A stretch of 64,000 bases of DNA. Source: HKCCE3408 sp038530555 (GTDB lineage: Bacteria; Pseudomonadota; Alphaproteobacteria; Rhodobacterales; Rhodobacteraceae). A program made the translations under genes and the position numbers. The DNA lies in the NCBI GenBank assembly GCA_038530555.1, contig JBCBCN010000001.1:1-64000 (forward strand), in the 5' to 3' direction. Positions 1 through 8,472 of the stretch are shown in pieces. The stretch's first letter is position 1. The number at the start of each line of letters is the position of its first letter. The notes under the pieces were generated by a model, which was given only the letters and a program-made list of their open reading frames with translations, had not been told where the DNA came from and made no database searches.

Positions 1-78
1 GCGCTCATTGTGGCGGCCGGGCTTTATGTCTTTCGGCGTGAAGACGGGCGCACAAAGCCTGTCCCGCGGCGGGGGTGA
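1..78 (+). CDS. C-terminal end of a probable DMT/EamA-family transporter (partial)
   Basis: Frame 1 is open from the first base to a TGA at 76-78. The 25 visible residues contain a hydrophobic stretch (ALIVAAGLYVF) followed by a basic, hydrophilic tail (RREDGRTKPV). This matches the way many EamA/RhaT drug-metabolite transporters end, where the last transmembrane helix finishes in GLYVxRRE. The rest of the gene lies outside the window, so the family call rests only on this short tail. Confidence 0.45.
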   Translation, partial: ALIVAAGLYVFRREDGRTKPVPRRG

Positions 79-198
79 AGTCCCTGGACAAACACCGCCG
101 AAGAACCCAGCGAAGCGGAACGATCGCCGCTTGACGCCGCCGGGCACTCCCCCTAGGAACACCGCACGCTAAGCGGCTTCGCAAGGCGTCATACGTGG

Positions 199-275
199 GC
201 GGTTGTAGCTCAGTTGGTTAGAGTACCGGCCTGTCACGCCGGGGGTCGCGGGTTCGAGCCCCGTCAACCGCGCCA
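199..275 (+). tRNA. tRNA-Asp (anticodon GTC)
   Basis: This is a 77-nt cloverleaf. The acceptor strands GCGGTTG (199-205) and CAACCGC (265-271) pair perfectly, followed by discriminator G and an encoded CCA (273-275). The anticodon stem CCGGC/GCCGG encloses loop CTGTCAC with anticodon GTC at 233-235. The T-arm contains GGTTCGAGCC. The GluQ enzyme encoded at 9691-10542 belongs to the family that glutamylates queuosine in tRNA-Asp. Confidence 0.97.
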
Positions 276-400
276 CGTCTTAATCCCTTAGATCTGACGG
301 TATTTGTTCCGCCTGTGTTGCGGAGCAGCTTTCGGCTCACTTTCGCGCTATTCCCGTCCATCGTGATGGGCGGGCGGGAAATCGGAGCTATCCTTCTGTC

Positions 401-1072
401 ATGATCTTACCGCTCTGCATTGTCGCTTTGTGTCCTGGCCCCCTGGCGGCGGAAGGCCAGGCACCCATCGCGCTCGATCTTGCCGCACTGCTCGCTCTGG
501 CCGAAAGCCCCTGGCGATCCGAAGACAGCTTTCTCGATGTGCTGCACGAAACGGTGCCGAACTTTGCCGAACGGCGAGGTGGCTCACGTCTGACAGTGCC
601 CCATAACGACCCGTTTCTCTACAATATCTCCGGCCATTTCGCGCAGCCGCCCACGCCGCACCTGCCCGGCGGCGTCCTGAGCTGCACGCGCTACGGCCTC
701 GAGACCCGCGATCTCTTCGTCAGCGAGGGCTTCACCTCACCTTCGGCCTTCGCGCTCTATCAGGAGGCGCGCCCCGCCCCTGATGATGCCGATGTCTGGC
801 CCGAAACGGCCATCGCGCGGCTGGCTTGCAGTTTCGTCTGGGATGACAGCCGCTCGGTAGAGATCATCGCCCGAGGACCCGCCGAGGTCAGCCTGCGCAC
901 GGCGTTTGAGCGGCTCAGCGATCTGAGTAATGAGACGGCACAGACCTACCATCTGGTGGGGCATGGCGGGCGCGAGGACACGTCGATGCTGGTCGAAAGC
1001 GCTGAGATCGTCCTTACGCCGAGCTATCAATTGCTCTCGTTCCGCGCCTTCCTTCTGAACGGCGGCATGTAG
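401..1072 (+). CDS. Hypothetical exported protein, 223 aa
   Basis: No family was recognised. The N-terminus looks like a short signal peptide: a hydrophobic stretch from about residue 2 to 14, then PLAAEG, a plausible signal peptidase site. The remainder is hydrophilic and probably periplasmic. It contains two cysteines (in LSCTRYG and LACSFVW, near residues 95 and 142) that could form a disulfide. There are no internal membrane segments or catalytic motifs that I recognise. The gene stands alone between tRNA-Asp and the convergent mnmA. Codon use matches the surrounding genes, so it is probably real. Confidence 0.6.
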   Translation: MILPLCIVALCPGPLAAEGQAPIALDLAALLALAESPWRSEDSFLDVLHETVPNFAERRGGSRLTVPHNDPFLYNISGHFAQPPTPHLPGGVLSCTRYGLETRDLFVSEGFTSPSAFALYQEARPAPDDADVWPETAIARLACSFVWDDSRSVEIIARGPAEVSLRTAFERLSDLSNETAQTYHLVGHGGREDTSMLVESAEIVLTPSYQLLSFRAFLLNGGM

Positions 1073-1122
1073 ACCGCGCGCCGCGTCCGCTGCCGTCAAA
1101 TAGGTCCAAACGCGCGCTCTGC

Positions 1123-1144
1123 CTTCACTTTTCCAAAAATACTC
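1123..1144 (-). repeat. 22-nt dispersed intergenic element, copy 1
   Basis: Read on the minus strand this is GAGTATTTTTGG followed by AAAAGTGAAG. It sits between the convergent 3' ends of the hypothetical gene (ends 1072) and mnmA (ends 1179). Related 22-nt elements occur at 40230-40251, 45474-45495 and 56730-56751; this copy is the most divergent. Confidence 0.5.
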
Positions 1145-1178
1145 ACCGCAACGCCCGCCGCCTTGCAAAGCGCAAGGT

Positions 1179-2324
1179 TCAGCCGCGCCAAATCCAGCCG
1201 CCGCCAAAGATCCGCGTGCCTTCAGTATCGTAGAACACGCAGGCCTGCCCGGGGCTTACCCCGTCTTCGGCGGCGATCAGCTCGACCTCAGCCTCAGTTG
1301 CCGAAAGCGGCCGGACGACCGCGTCGCGCGGCGGCCGGGTTGAGCGGATCTTGACTTGGAGATGCCACTCAGCGCGGCTCTCGAAAGGCGCATCGCCCAG
1401 CCAGTTGATCTCACGCAGGGGCACCACCCGCGTCGACAATGCCTCTTTCGGGCCAACCACCACTTGGCGCGCTTCGGGATCAAGACGCACTACATAAAGC
1501 GGGGTGCTCAACCCCCCGATCCCCAGGCCGCGGCGTTGCCCGATCGTGTAATGGATCACGCCCTGATGCTGCCCCAGAACCCGGCCTTGCATATCGACGA
1601 TATCGCCCGGATCCGCCGCGCCCGGGCGCAGCTTTTCGATAACGGCGGCGTAATCACCGTTGGGCACAAAGCAAATGTCCTGGCTGTCGGGCTTATCGGC
1701 CACGGCCAGGCCATAGCGCTCCGCCAAAGCCCTTGTCTCGGCCTTAGAGGCCAGATGGCCGAGGGGGAAGCGCAGGAAATCGAGCTGTTCTTGAGTGGTG
1801 GAGAACAGGAAATAGGACTGATCGCGCACCGGATCGGCGGCCTGGTGCAATTCAGCCTTGGCCGCACCCATCTTGCGCTGAATGTAATGCCCCGTCGCCA
1901 TGCAATCGGCGTCCAGGTCCTTGGCTGTCTCGAGCAGGTCCTTGAACTTCACCCGCTCATTGCAGCGGATGCACGGCACCGGCGTGGCCCCGGCCAGATA
2001 GCTCTCGGCGAACTCGTCGATCACCGCCTCTTGGAAGGTGTTCTCATAATCGAGCACATAATGCGGAAAGCCGATCTCTTCGGCCACGCGGCGAGCATCG
2101 TGGATGTCGCGACCCGCACAGCAAGCGCCCTTTTTGGCAAGTGCCGCGCCGTGGTCATAAAGCTGGAGCGTCACGCCCACCACATCATAGCCCTGGCGCG
2201 CCAGATGCGCGGCCACGGCAGAGCTGTCCACACCGCCCGACATCGCCACGACGACGCGCGTCGCCGCGGGCTCTTTGGCGAAGCCCAGGGAGTTGTGCGG
2301 AGCTTTATCGTGATCAAGAGCCAT
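1179..2324 (-). CDS. mnmA: tRNA-specific 2-thiouridylase MnmA
   Basis: MnmA adenylates and then thiolates U34 of tRNA-Lys, -Glu and -Gln to give s2U. With the start chosen at MALDHDK the protein is 381 aa, close to family length. The ATP PP-loop SGGVDSS lies at residues 29-35. The catalytic cysteine motif PCIRCN lies near residue 121, and the second catalytic cysteine is in DSQDICF. An upstream in-frame ATG at 2369 would add 15 residues with no conservation to support them. The gene converges on the 401-1072 gene. TrmFO, another wobble/T-loop uridine modifier, is encoded about 9 kb away. Confidence 0.95.
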   Translation of the reverse strand: MALDHDKAPHNSLGFAKEPAATRVVVAMSGGVDSSAVAAHLARQGYDVVGVTLQLYDHGAALAKKGACCAGRDIHDARRVAEEIGFPHYVLDYENTFQEAVIDEFAESYLAGATPVPCIRCNERVKFKDLLETAKDLDADCMATGHYIQRKMGAAKAELHQAADPVRDQSYFLFSTTQEQLDFLRFPLGHLASKAETRALAERYGLAVADKPDSQDICFVPNGDYAAVIEKLRPGAADPGDIVDMQGRVLGQHQGVIHYTIGQRRGLGIGGLSTPLYVVRLDPEARQVVVGPKEALSTRVVPLREINWLGDAPFESRAEWHLQVKIRSTRPPRDAVVRPLSATEAEVELIAAEDGVSPGQACVFYDTEGTRIFGGGWIWRG

Positions 2325-2474
2325 AGTGGTCCGTAGATGGGGCGGGCGATGGGTTTGGGCAAGCGCCATAAAATACGAAGAAAATGCGACATATCCTCAA
2401 GGCCGCCCGTTAGCCAGCCTTAAACTCTCTTGCGCCATGACACGGGCGAGAAAAAGAGTGTCAGGAAAGTCGCG

Positions 2475-2759
2475 ATGTATATTCGTCGTATGAAAGGTCC
2501 GCAATCGGTGACGCTGCCAGATGGCTCGTCTTTGACCCGGTCGGACTTGCCAAGCCCTAAGACGCGGCGCTGGGTGGCTAGCCGTAAGGCCAAGGTCGTC
2601 ATGGCGGTCGAAAGCGGTTTGATTGCCCGAGAAGAGGCGCTGGAGATCTGGGGCCTGTCGGAAGAGGAGCTTACGGCCTGGACCGACGCGATCTCTCGCC
2701 ATGGCGTTGCCGCGCTCAAAGCGACGGCTGTGCAGCGGTATCGCGATCCAAAAGCCTGA
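2475..2759 (+). CDS. sciP: SciP/DUF1153 family CtrA antagonist
   Basis: This small helix-turn-helix protein (94 aa from the ATG at 2475) matches the DUF1153/SciP family. Family hallmarks are visible: a PDG-containing N-terminus, the DLPSPKTRRWVASRKAKVV block, then GLSEEELTAW and the ending VQRYR. In Caulobacter SciP binds CtrA and blocks its transcriptional activation, and it also binds DNA. An in-frame ATG at 2430 would add 15 residues but lacks family support. It lies 102 nt upstream of ctrA on the same strand, so antagonist and target are neighbours here. Confidence 0.9.
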   Translation: MYIRRMKGPQSVTLPDGSSLTRSDLPSPKTRRWVASRKAKVVMAVESGLIAREEALEIWGLSEEELTAWTDAISRHGVAALKATAVQRYRDPKA

Positions 2760-2771
2760 CTAATTTTTCAC

Positions 2772-2850
2772 GATTCTTCGTGACCTTGGGATTTAGTAGG
2801 ATAAAATTAACCAATACGGCTCAATCTCAAGAACAGGACGGGAACGAATC
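2772..2850 (+). promoter_or_regulatory. ctrA leader with two GANTC (CcrM-type) sites
   Basis: The 102-nt gap between sciP and ctrA is AT-rich. It holds GATTC at 2772-2776 and GAATC at 2846-2850. In Caulobacter the methylation state of a GANTC site in the ctrA P1 promoter times ctrA transcription. A TTAACC half-site near 2808 may be a weak CtrA contact, but no full TTAA-N7-TTAA box is present. The sites are seen in the sequence; the regulatory role is inferred by analogy. Confidence 0.4.
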
Positions 2851-2861
2851 GGAGAAGGCCA

Positions 2862-3581
2862 ATGCGCATACTGCTCGTGGAAGACGATCCGACGACATCG
2901 AAAAGCATCCAGATGATGCTGGGCCACGCAAACTTGAATGTCTATTCCACGGATCTGGGGGAGGAGGGCATCGATCTTGCAAAGCTATATGACTATGACC
3001 TCATCCTGCTCGATCTGAACCTGCCGGATATGACCGGCCACGAGGTGTTGCGGCAATTGCGCATGGCGCGCGTCGATACACCGATCCTCATTTTGACAGG
3101 CGCGGACGATACCGAAAATAAGCTCAAGGGCTTTGGCTTCGGTGCCGATGATTACCTAACCAAGCCGTTCCACCGCGAAGAGCTTGTCGCACGGATCCAC
3201 GCGATCATCCGTCGCTCCAAAGGCCATGCGCAATCTGTGATCCGAACGGGCAATATTGCGGTGAACCTTGACGCCAAAACGGTCGATATCGACGGCGCGC
3301 CGGTGCATCTGACCGGTAAGGAATACCAAATGCTCGAGCTTCTGAGCCTGCGCAAAGGCACGACGCTCACCAAAGAGATGTTCCTCAACCACCTTTATGG
3401 AGGGATGGATGAGCCTGAATTGAAGATCATTGACGTCTTCATCTGCAAGCTGCGCAAGAAGCTCTCTGAGGCCAATGAGGGCGACAACCATATCGAGACG
3501 GTTTGGGGCCGCGGCTATGTTCTGCGTGATCCGCAGCCCGTGGCTGCTGAGGCCCGCGAAGCCGCTGCAGTGTCGGCCTAG
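2862..3581 (+). CDS. ctrA: Cell-cycle response regulator CtrA
   Basis: CtrA is the OmpR/PhoB-type master regulator of alphaproteobacteria. In Rhodobacterales it mainly controls flagella, gene-transfer-agent release and quorum-linked traits. The receiver domain (residues 1 to about 120) has acidic pocket EDD (7-9), phospho-acceptor Asp51 in LLDLNLP, and Lys in TKPF. The winged-helix DNA-binding domain spans roughly 125-230, including the family signature SLRKGTTLTKEMFLNHLYGG and the WGRGYVLRDP end. The C-terminal tail ends in AAAVSA, longer than the Caulobacter protein. The SciP antagonist is encoded directly upstream; the kinase CckA is encoded at 59740-62097. Confidence 0.97.
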   Translation: MRILLVEDDPTTSKSIQMMLGHANLNVYSTDLGEEGIDLAKLYDYDLILLDLNLPDMTGHEVLRQLRMARVDTPILILTGADDTENKLKGFGFGADDYLTKPFHREELVARIHAIIRRSKGHAQSVIRTGNIAVNLDAKTVDIDGAPVHLTGKEYQMLELLSLRKGTTLTKEMFLNHLYGGMDEPELKIIDVFICKLRKKLSEANEGDNHIETVWGRGYVLRDPQPVAAEAREAAAVSA

Positions 3582-3642
3582 CGAAAGGTGTCCTCTCCAT
3601 CGAGGGCGCCGATACGTCCACGGTGCATCTCCGGTTGAACAG

Positions 3643-3670
3643 CGCGGGCCTTAGAGCCCGCGTTTTCTTT
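3643..3670 (+). terminator. Rho-independent terminator downstream of ctrA
   Basis: A perfect 7-bp stem CGCGGGC (3643-3649) / GCCCGCG (3656-3662) with a 6-nt loop is followed by TTTTCTTT. It lies 62 nt after the ctrA stop on the same strand. Confidence 0.8.
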
Positions 3671-4091
3671 GGCAAATAGGTCTGGCGAGACGCGGGGTGA
3701 GCAGTCCGGTTTGCACACTTGCGCAAACGGTCCTTGATCTGCGATCTCGACGTTAAGCCAAATGCTGACGATGCGTCGTCTGATACAGCCCAAGAGCGTG
3801 GACCGCCTCGCCGATACGGCTTCGGGCTCAATCGAGGTGGACCCAGCAACACCCGCATGCAGCAAAGAATTTTGCATCGGATATCGCTATTTGCACGAAA
3901 CTCGCGAAGGTTCGGGCCCTTTGAGCGCAGCGGAAATGTAAAAGGATTGGACAGCCGGTCAGCCATTTCACCCGGTCTTGCGCCGTGCTCTTTCACAGTG
4001 GCCAGTCTTGCGTTGTGGCCAGTCTTGCATCGGGGCCAGTCTTGCATCGGAGATTGACGCGCGGCAAAACCGGAGCTGACGGGAGAGGCGC
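3671..4091. other. 421-nt gene-free spacer between ctrA and ligA
   Basis: No convincing gene is seen. Open frames on both strands here (for example one on the minus strand running into ctrA) lack recognisable motifs or a good ribosome site. The only clear structure is the 17-bp tandem repeat at 4000-4050, just ahead of ligA. Confidence 0.5.
4000..4050 (+). repeat. Three tandem copies of a 17-bp repeat upstream of ligA
   Basis: GGCCAGTCTTGC begins at 4000, 4017 and 4034, giving an exact 17-bp period. The last five bases are GTTGT in copy 1 and ATCGG in copies 2 and 3. A degenerate GGTCTTGCGCC lies just upstream near 3974. The array ends about 40 nt before the ligA start. Confidence 0.85.
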
Positions 4092-6218
4092 TTGGCTGAA
4101 AAACACCCCACCAAAGACGCAAAGCTGGACGACGCCTTGGCCCGGGCGCGCTTGGCGGAGCTTGCTGACCTACTGGGCCAGGCTAATGCCGCTTATTACC
4201 AAAACGACGCCCCTGAGCTCAGCGATGCCGAATATGACGCGCTCAAGCGCGAAAACGAAGGGCTGGAGGCAGAATTTCCGCATCTCAAACGCGCCGACTC
4301 GCCCTCGGGTCAGGTCGGTGCCGCGCCCGCTGAGGGCTTTGCCAAGGTCCGCCACGCCCAGCCGATGCTGTCGCTCGGAAATGCCTTCGACCGCGAAGAT
4401 CTCGACGAATTTGTCAGCTTCATCCGCCGCTATCTGGGCCAGGGCGAGGGCAACGCGCTTGCCTTCACTGCGGAGCCCAAGATCGACGGGTTGTCACTCA
4501 GTTTGCGCTATGAGGCCGGATTGTTGGTGTCGGCGGCCACCCGCGGCGACGGCGCCGTGGGTGAGAACGTCACGCAAAACGCCCTGACGCTCGACGATAT
4601 TCCCCGTCGCTTGGACGGAGCCCCTGACATCCTAGAAGTGCGTGGCGAGGTCTATATGAGCCACGCCGATTTCGAGGCGCTCAATGCCCGCCAGGCCGAG
4701 ACCGGCGGCAAGACCTTCGCCAATCCCCGCAACGCGGCCGCCGGATCCTTGCGTCAGCTCGATGCGCAGATCACCCGCGCCCGCCCGCTGCGCTTTTTCG
4801 CCTATGCCTGGGGGGAGCTCTCGCAGCCCTTGGCCGAGACGCAGATGGGCGCGCTTGAGCGGCTCGCGACGCTTGGCTTTCAGACCAATCCACTGACAAA
4901 GCTATGCCGCAGCGTTGATGAGTTAATGACGCATTACGCCGAGATTGAGAGAGACCGGGCCGGGCTCGGCTATGACATCGACGGGGTGGTCTACAAGCTC
5001 GACGATCTGGGCCTGCAACGGCGGCTGGGTCTGCGCTCGACCACGCCGCGCTGGGCCATTGCGCATAAGTTCCCAGCGGAGCTTGCCTGGACCGAGCTTG
5101 AGGGGATCGACATCCAGGTGGGCCGCACGGGCGCACTCAGCCCGGTGGCGCGCCTTAAACCTGTGACCGTCGGCGGCGTCGTGGTGTCAAATGCCACGTT
5201 GCACAACGAAGACTATATCGCTGGGCGCGACGCGAAGGGCGGCGAGATCCGCGGCGGCAAGGACATCCGTGTGGGCGATCACGTCCAGATCTTCCGCGCG
5301 GGCGATGTGATCCCGAAAGTGGCGGATGTCGACCTGAGCAAGCGGCCCAAATGGGCGGTGCCTTTCGAGTTCCCGACCCGTTGCCCGGTCTGCGGCTCTC
5401 CTGCCGTGCGAGAGCCTGGCGACGCCGTCCGCCGCTGCACCGGCGGGCTGATTTGCCCTGCGCAAGCGGTTGAAAAGCTCAAGCATTTCGTCTCTCGCGC
5501 GGCCTTCGACATCGAGGGGCTGGGCTCCAAACAGGTGGAGCAGTTCCACGCCGATGGCTGGATCGCCGAGCCCGCAGACATTTTCACCCTTAAGGACCGT
5601 TACGGCACTGGCCAGTTAACGCAGCTGAAGAACCGCGAGGGTTGGGGCGCCAAGAGCGCGGACAATCTGTTCCAAGCGATCGAGGATAAGCGTCGCATCC
5701 CGATGGCCCGGCTGCTCTTTGGTCTCGGCATCCGCCATGTCGGCGAGAGCGCGGCCGCCTTGCTGGCGCGCCATTACGCCGGTTGGCCCGCGCTGACCGA
5801 GGCGCTTGACGCGGCCAACGATGAAGCGGGCGCGGCCTGGGAAGATCTGACCGGGATTGACGGCGTTGGCGCGGTGATGGCGCTCTCTCTCGTGCGGGCC
5901 TTCGCCAATGAGGCGGAGCGGGCGAGCATCGACCGTTTGACCGAGCTTTTGGAGATCGAGCCCCCCGAACAGGTCGATACCGGCAGCGTTGTGGCGGGCA
6001 AGACGGTGGTTTTCACCGGCACGTTAGAGCGAATGACGCGTGCTGAAGCCAAGGCCCGGGCCGAGGCGCTGGGGGCCAAGGTTTCGGGTTCGGTTTCTGC
6101 CAAGACTGACTTGCTTGTGGCGGGGCCGGGCGCGGGTTCCAAAGCCAAAAAGGCGGCCGAACTGGGCATCGAAACCCTCGATGAGCAGGGCTGGCTGGAC
6201 CTGATCGGCGATGTCTGA
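4092..6218 (+). CDS. ligA: NAD-dependent DNA ligase LigA
   Basis: LigA seals nicks in duplex DNA using NAD+. The 708-aa protein shows the adenylation lysine in EPKIDG (Lys130), an OB-fold after it, and a four-cysteine zinc finger (CPVCG plus the Cys of RRCTGG and ICPAQ, about residues 435-460). Helix-hairpin-helix repeats follow, with a BRCT domain from about 630 to the end (VVFTGTLERMTRAEAK). Length is typical. The start is a TTG at 4092 preceded by GGGAGAGG. It overlaps recG by 8 nt, so the two DNA-repair genes are probably translationally coupled. Confidence 0.97.
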   Translation: MAEKHPTKDAKLDDALARARLAELADLLGQANAAYYQNDAPELSDAEYDALKRENEGLEAEFPHLKRADSPSGQVGAAPAEGFAKVRHAQPMLSLGNAFDREDLDEFVSFIRRYLGQGEGNALAFTAEPKIDGLSLSLRYEAGLLVSAATRGDGAVGENVTQNALTLDDIPRRLDGAPDILEVRGEVYMSHADFEALNARQAETGGKTFANPRNAAAGSLRQLDAQITRARPLRFFAYAWGELSQPLAETQMGALERLATLGFQTNPLTKLCRSVDELMTHYAEIERDRAGLGYDIDGVVYKLDDLGLQRRLGLRSTTPRWAIAHKFPAELAWTELEGIDIQVGRTGALSPVARLKPVTVGGVVVSNATLHNEDYIAGRDAKGGEIRGGKDIRVGDHVQIFRAGDVIPKVADVDLSKRPKWAVPFEFPTRCPVCGSPAVREPGDAVRRCTGGLICPAQAVEKLKHFVSRAAFDIEGLGSKQVEQFHADGWIAEPADIFTLKDRYGTGQLTQLKNREGWGAKSADNLFQAIEDKRRIPMARLLFGLGIRHVGESAAALLARHYAGWPALTEALDAANDEAGAAWEDLTGIDGVGAVMALSLVRAFANEAERASIDRLTELLEIEPPEQVDTGSVVAGKTVVFTGTLERMTRAEAKARAEALGAKVSGSVSAKTDLLVAGPGAGSKAKKAAELGIETLDEQGWLDLIGDV

Positions 6219-8337
6219 GGACGCCGAGGACGGGCGCAGGCGGCCAGAGCCGCGGGGCCGGCCTGAACTTCTCTTTCCGCTGTTCAGCGCGCTCGACGGG
6301 CTCGACGGGATCGGGCCCAAAACCGCCAAACACTATGGCGCGATGGGGGTCGAGACGCCGAAAGACTTGCTGCTGACATTGCCCATTCAGGGCATCGACC
6401 GGGCCCGGCGCGAGACGATCCAAGGCGTAGCACCGGGTGACGTCGTCACGCTTGAGGTCACGGTGGCGGCCCATCGCAAGGGTACTGGGCGCGCGCCGTC
6501 GCGTGTTGAGGTCGAGGATGGGACGACGCGCTTAGTCCTGGTCTTTTTCCACGCGCGTGGCGACTACTTGGAGCGGATTTTGCCAATCGGCGCGCGTCGG
6601 GTGATCTCGGGCAAGCTGGAATATTTCGACGGCGTTGCCCAAATCGCCCATCCCGATCATATCGTGCCGCCCGAGGAGGCCGCGTCGATCCCGCCCTATG
6701 AGCCGGTTTATCCCCTGACGGCTGGTGTCACGCAGAAGGCTTTGCGCAAGGCCATGCTCTCGGCGCTGCCGCTGGTTCCGATCCTGGGCGAATGGATCGA
6801 TCTCGAGCTCATGCGGGAGAAGGGCTGGCCCGCTTGGTCGCTGGCGCTTGAAGCCGCGCATCATCCGGACGGCCTGGTCGATCTCTCGCCCGAGCATCCC
6901 GCCCGACAGCGTTTGGCCTATGATGAACTGTTCGCGCATCAACTAACCCTTGCCATCGCCCGGCAAAATACCCGCAAAAGCAAGGGGCTGCCTACGCAAG
7001 GCGATGGCACGCTGAGGGCGCGCGTTCTGGGGAGCCTGCCTTATGAGCCAACGGGCGCGCAGAGCCGCGCCATCGCCGAGATCGCCGAGGACCTGGCGCA
7101 GCCGCAGCGGATGAACCGCCTACTGCAGGGCGATGTCGGCGCGGGCAAAACCCTGGTGGCGATGCAGGCGCTGTTGATCGCCGTCGAGGCAGGCGGGCAA
7201 GGCGTGATGATGGCGCCGACAACGATCCTCGCGGGTCAGCATTACGCGGGCCTCGCGCCCCTGGCCGAGGCGGCGGGCGTGCGGCTGGAGATTTTGACCG
7301 GACAGGACAAGGCCGCCGAGCGCCGCGAGAAGCTGGCCGCGCTCAAATCCGGTGAGATCGATATCCTGGTGGGCACCCATGCCGTCTTTCAGGACAAGGT
7401 CGAATTTCGCGATCTGCGCCTCGCGGTGATCGACGAACAGCACCGCTTTGGCGTGGCGCAGCGGGTCAAACTGGGGGCCAAGGGCCGCGCGGTCGACATC
7501 CTGGTGATGACGGCCACACCCATTCCGCGCACGCTCAGCCTCGCGCAATACGGCGATATGGATATCTCGGTGCTGGATGAAAAGCCGCCGGGGCGACAGC
7601 CCATTACCACTGCGCTGATCCCGGCCACGCGGCTCGATGATGTGGTCGAGCGGCTGCGCCAAGCTGTGGCAGAGGGGCGGCAGGCCTATTGGGTCTGTCC
7701 CCTGGTGGGCGAGAGCGAGGTGAGTGAAGCGACCGCGGCGGAAGAGCGGTTCAAGGACCTGCGCGCGCGCCTGGGTGAGGGGGTGGTCGGTCTGATCCAC
7801 GGGCAGCTTTCGGGGCCGGATAAGGCCGCCGCGATGGCCGATTTCGCCGAAGGTCGCACCCGTGTGCTGGTGGCGACGACCGTGATCGAGGTTGGCGTCG
7901 ATGTGCCCAATGCCACGATCATGGTCATTGAACAGGCCGAGAATTTCGGTCTCGCGCAGCTCCATCAGTTGCGCGGGCGGGTGGGGCGGGGCAGCCAAAG
8001 CTCGACCTGTCTGTTGATCTATCGCCCTCCCTTGGGCGAGACGGCGACCAAACGCCTGCAGGTTCTGCGCGAAAGCGAAGACGGCTTTCGCATCGCCGAG
8101 GAAGACCTGGCCCTTCGCGGGGCGGGCGATCTGATCGGCACCGCGCAATCGGGCCTGCCGCGCTTTCGCATCGCCGACCTAGAGCGGCAGACGTCGCTGA
8201 TGGCGCTCGCGCAGCGCGACGCGCGGGCGCTCTTGGCGCGGGATAGCGATCTCTCGGGGCCCAGGGGGCATTCGGCGCGGGTGCTTTTGTGGCTGCTGGA
8301 GCAAGACAAAGCGATCCGTTTGATTTCAGTGGCTTAG
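6211..8337 (+). CDS. recG: ATP-dependent DNA helicase RecG
   Basis: RecG remodels stalled forks and Holliday junctions. The 708-aa protein has an N-terminal wedge/OB domain (to about 280). Helicase motif I GDVGAGKT is near residue 308, DEQHRFG (motif II) near 408, and TATPIPRT and the QLRGRVGRG motif further on. The TRG region follows. Its ATG lies inside the end of ligA (GATGTCTGA), a classic coupled arrangement. The next feature downstream is a LexA-type operator and a small membrane-peptide gene. Confidence 0.97.
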   Translation: MSEDAEDGRRRPEPRGRPELLFPLFSALDGLDGIGPKTAKHYGAMGVETPKDLLLTLPIQGIDRARRETIQGVAPGDVVTLEVTVAAHRKGTGRAPSRVEVEDGTTRLVLVFFHARGDYLERILPIGARRVISGKLEYFDGVAQIAHPDHIVPPEEAASIPPYEPVYPLTAGVTQKALRKAMLSALPLVPILGEWIDLELMREKGWPAWSLALEAAHHPDGLVDLSPEHPARQRLAYDELFAHQLTLAIARQNTRKSKGLPTQGDGTLRARVLGSLPYEPTGAQSRAIAEIAEDLAQPQRMNRLLQGDVGAGKTLVAMQALLIAVEAGGQGVMMAPTTILAGQHYAGLAPLAEAAGVRLEILTGQDKAAERREKLAALKSGEIDILVGTHAVFQDKVEFRDLRLAVIDEQHRFGVAQRVKLGAKGRAVDILVMTATPIPRTLSLAQYGDMDISVLDEKPPGRQPITTALIPATRLDDVVERLRQAVAEGRQAYWVCPLVGESEVSEATAAEERFKDLRARLGEGVVGLIHGQLSGPDKAAAMADFAEGRTRVLVATTVIEVGVDVPNATIMVIEQAENFGLAQLHQLRGRVGRGSQSSTCLLIYRPPLGETATKRLQVLRESEDGFRIAEEDLALRGAGDLIGTAQSGLPRFRIADLERQTSLMALAQRDARALLARDSDLSGPRGHSARVLLWLLEQDKAIRLISVA

Positions 8338-8365
8338 CGGCGCATTCAGCCGAAAAACTCATTTT

Positions 8366-8390
8366 GTTCACGAATGTTCTTAAAAAGTTC
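8366..8390 (+). promoter_or_regulatory. LexA-type SOS operator (three phased GTTC half-sites)
   Basis: GTTC occurs at 8366-8369, 8376-8379 and 8387-8390. The second and third make an exact GTTC-N7-GTTC (8376-8390), the direct-repeat LexA box known from Rhodobacter and other alphaproteobacteria. A related GAAC-N7-TAAC lies at 8414-8428. The site is 82 nt upstream of the 40-codon gene at 8473 and directly after recG. The motif is seen; LexA binding is inferred. Confidence 0.7.
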
Positions 8391-8472
8391 TTGCGTGCTG
8401 GCGCGAAAAATGAGAACAAAACATTAACAAAAAAACACGCCCCACGACGATCATTGAGATTGAGGTTTCGCC

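Noticed and set aside
1356..2336. 326-codon plus-strand open frame over mnmA
   Set aside because: mnmA on the minus strand is unambiguous; this frame is a GC-driven shadow.
2410..2423. TTAG-N6-TTAA upstream of sciP as a CtrA box
   Set aside because: Both the first half-site and the spacing differ from TTAA-N7-TTAA.
3439..4122. 227-codon minus-strand frame from the ctrA end into the ctrA-ligA gap
   Set aside because: It overlaps ctrA, crosses the terminator and the 17-bp tandem repeat, and shows no domain.
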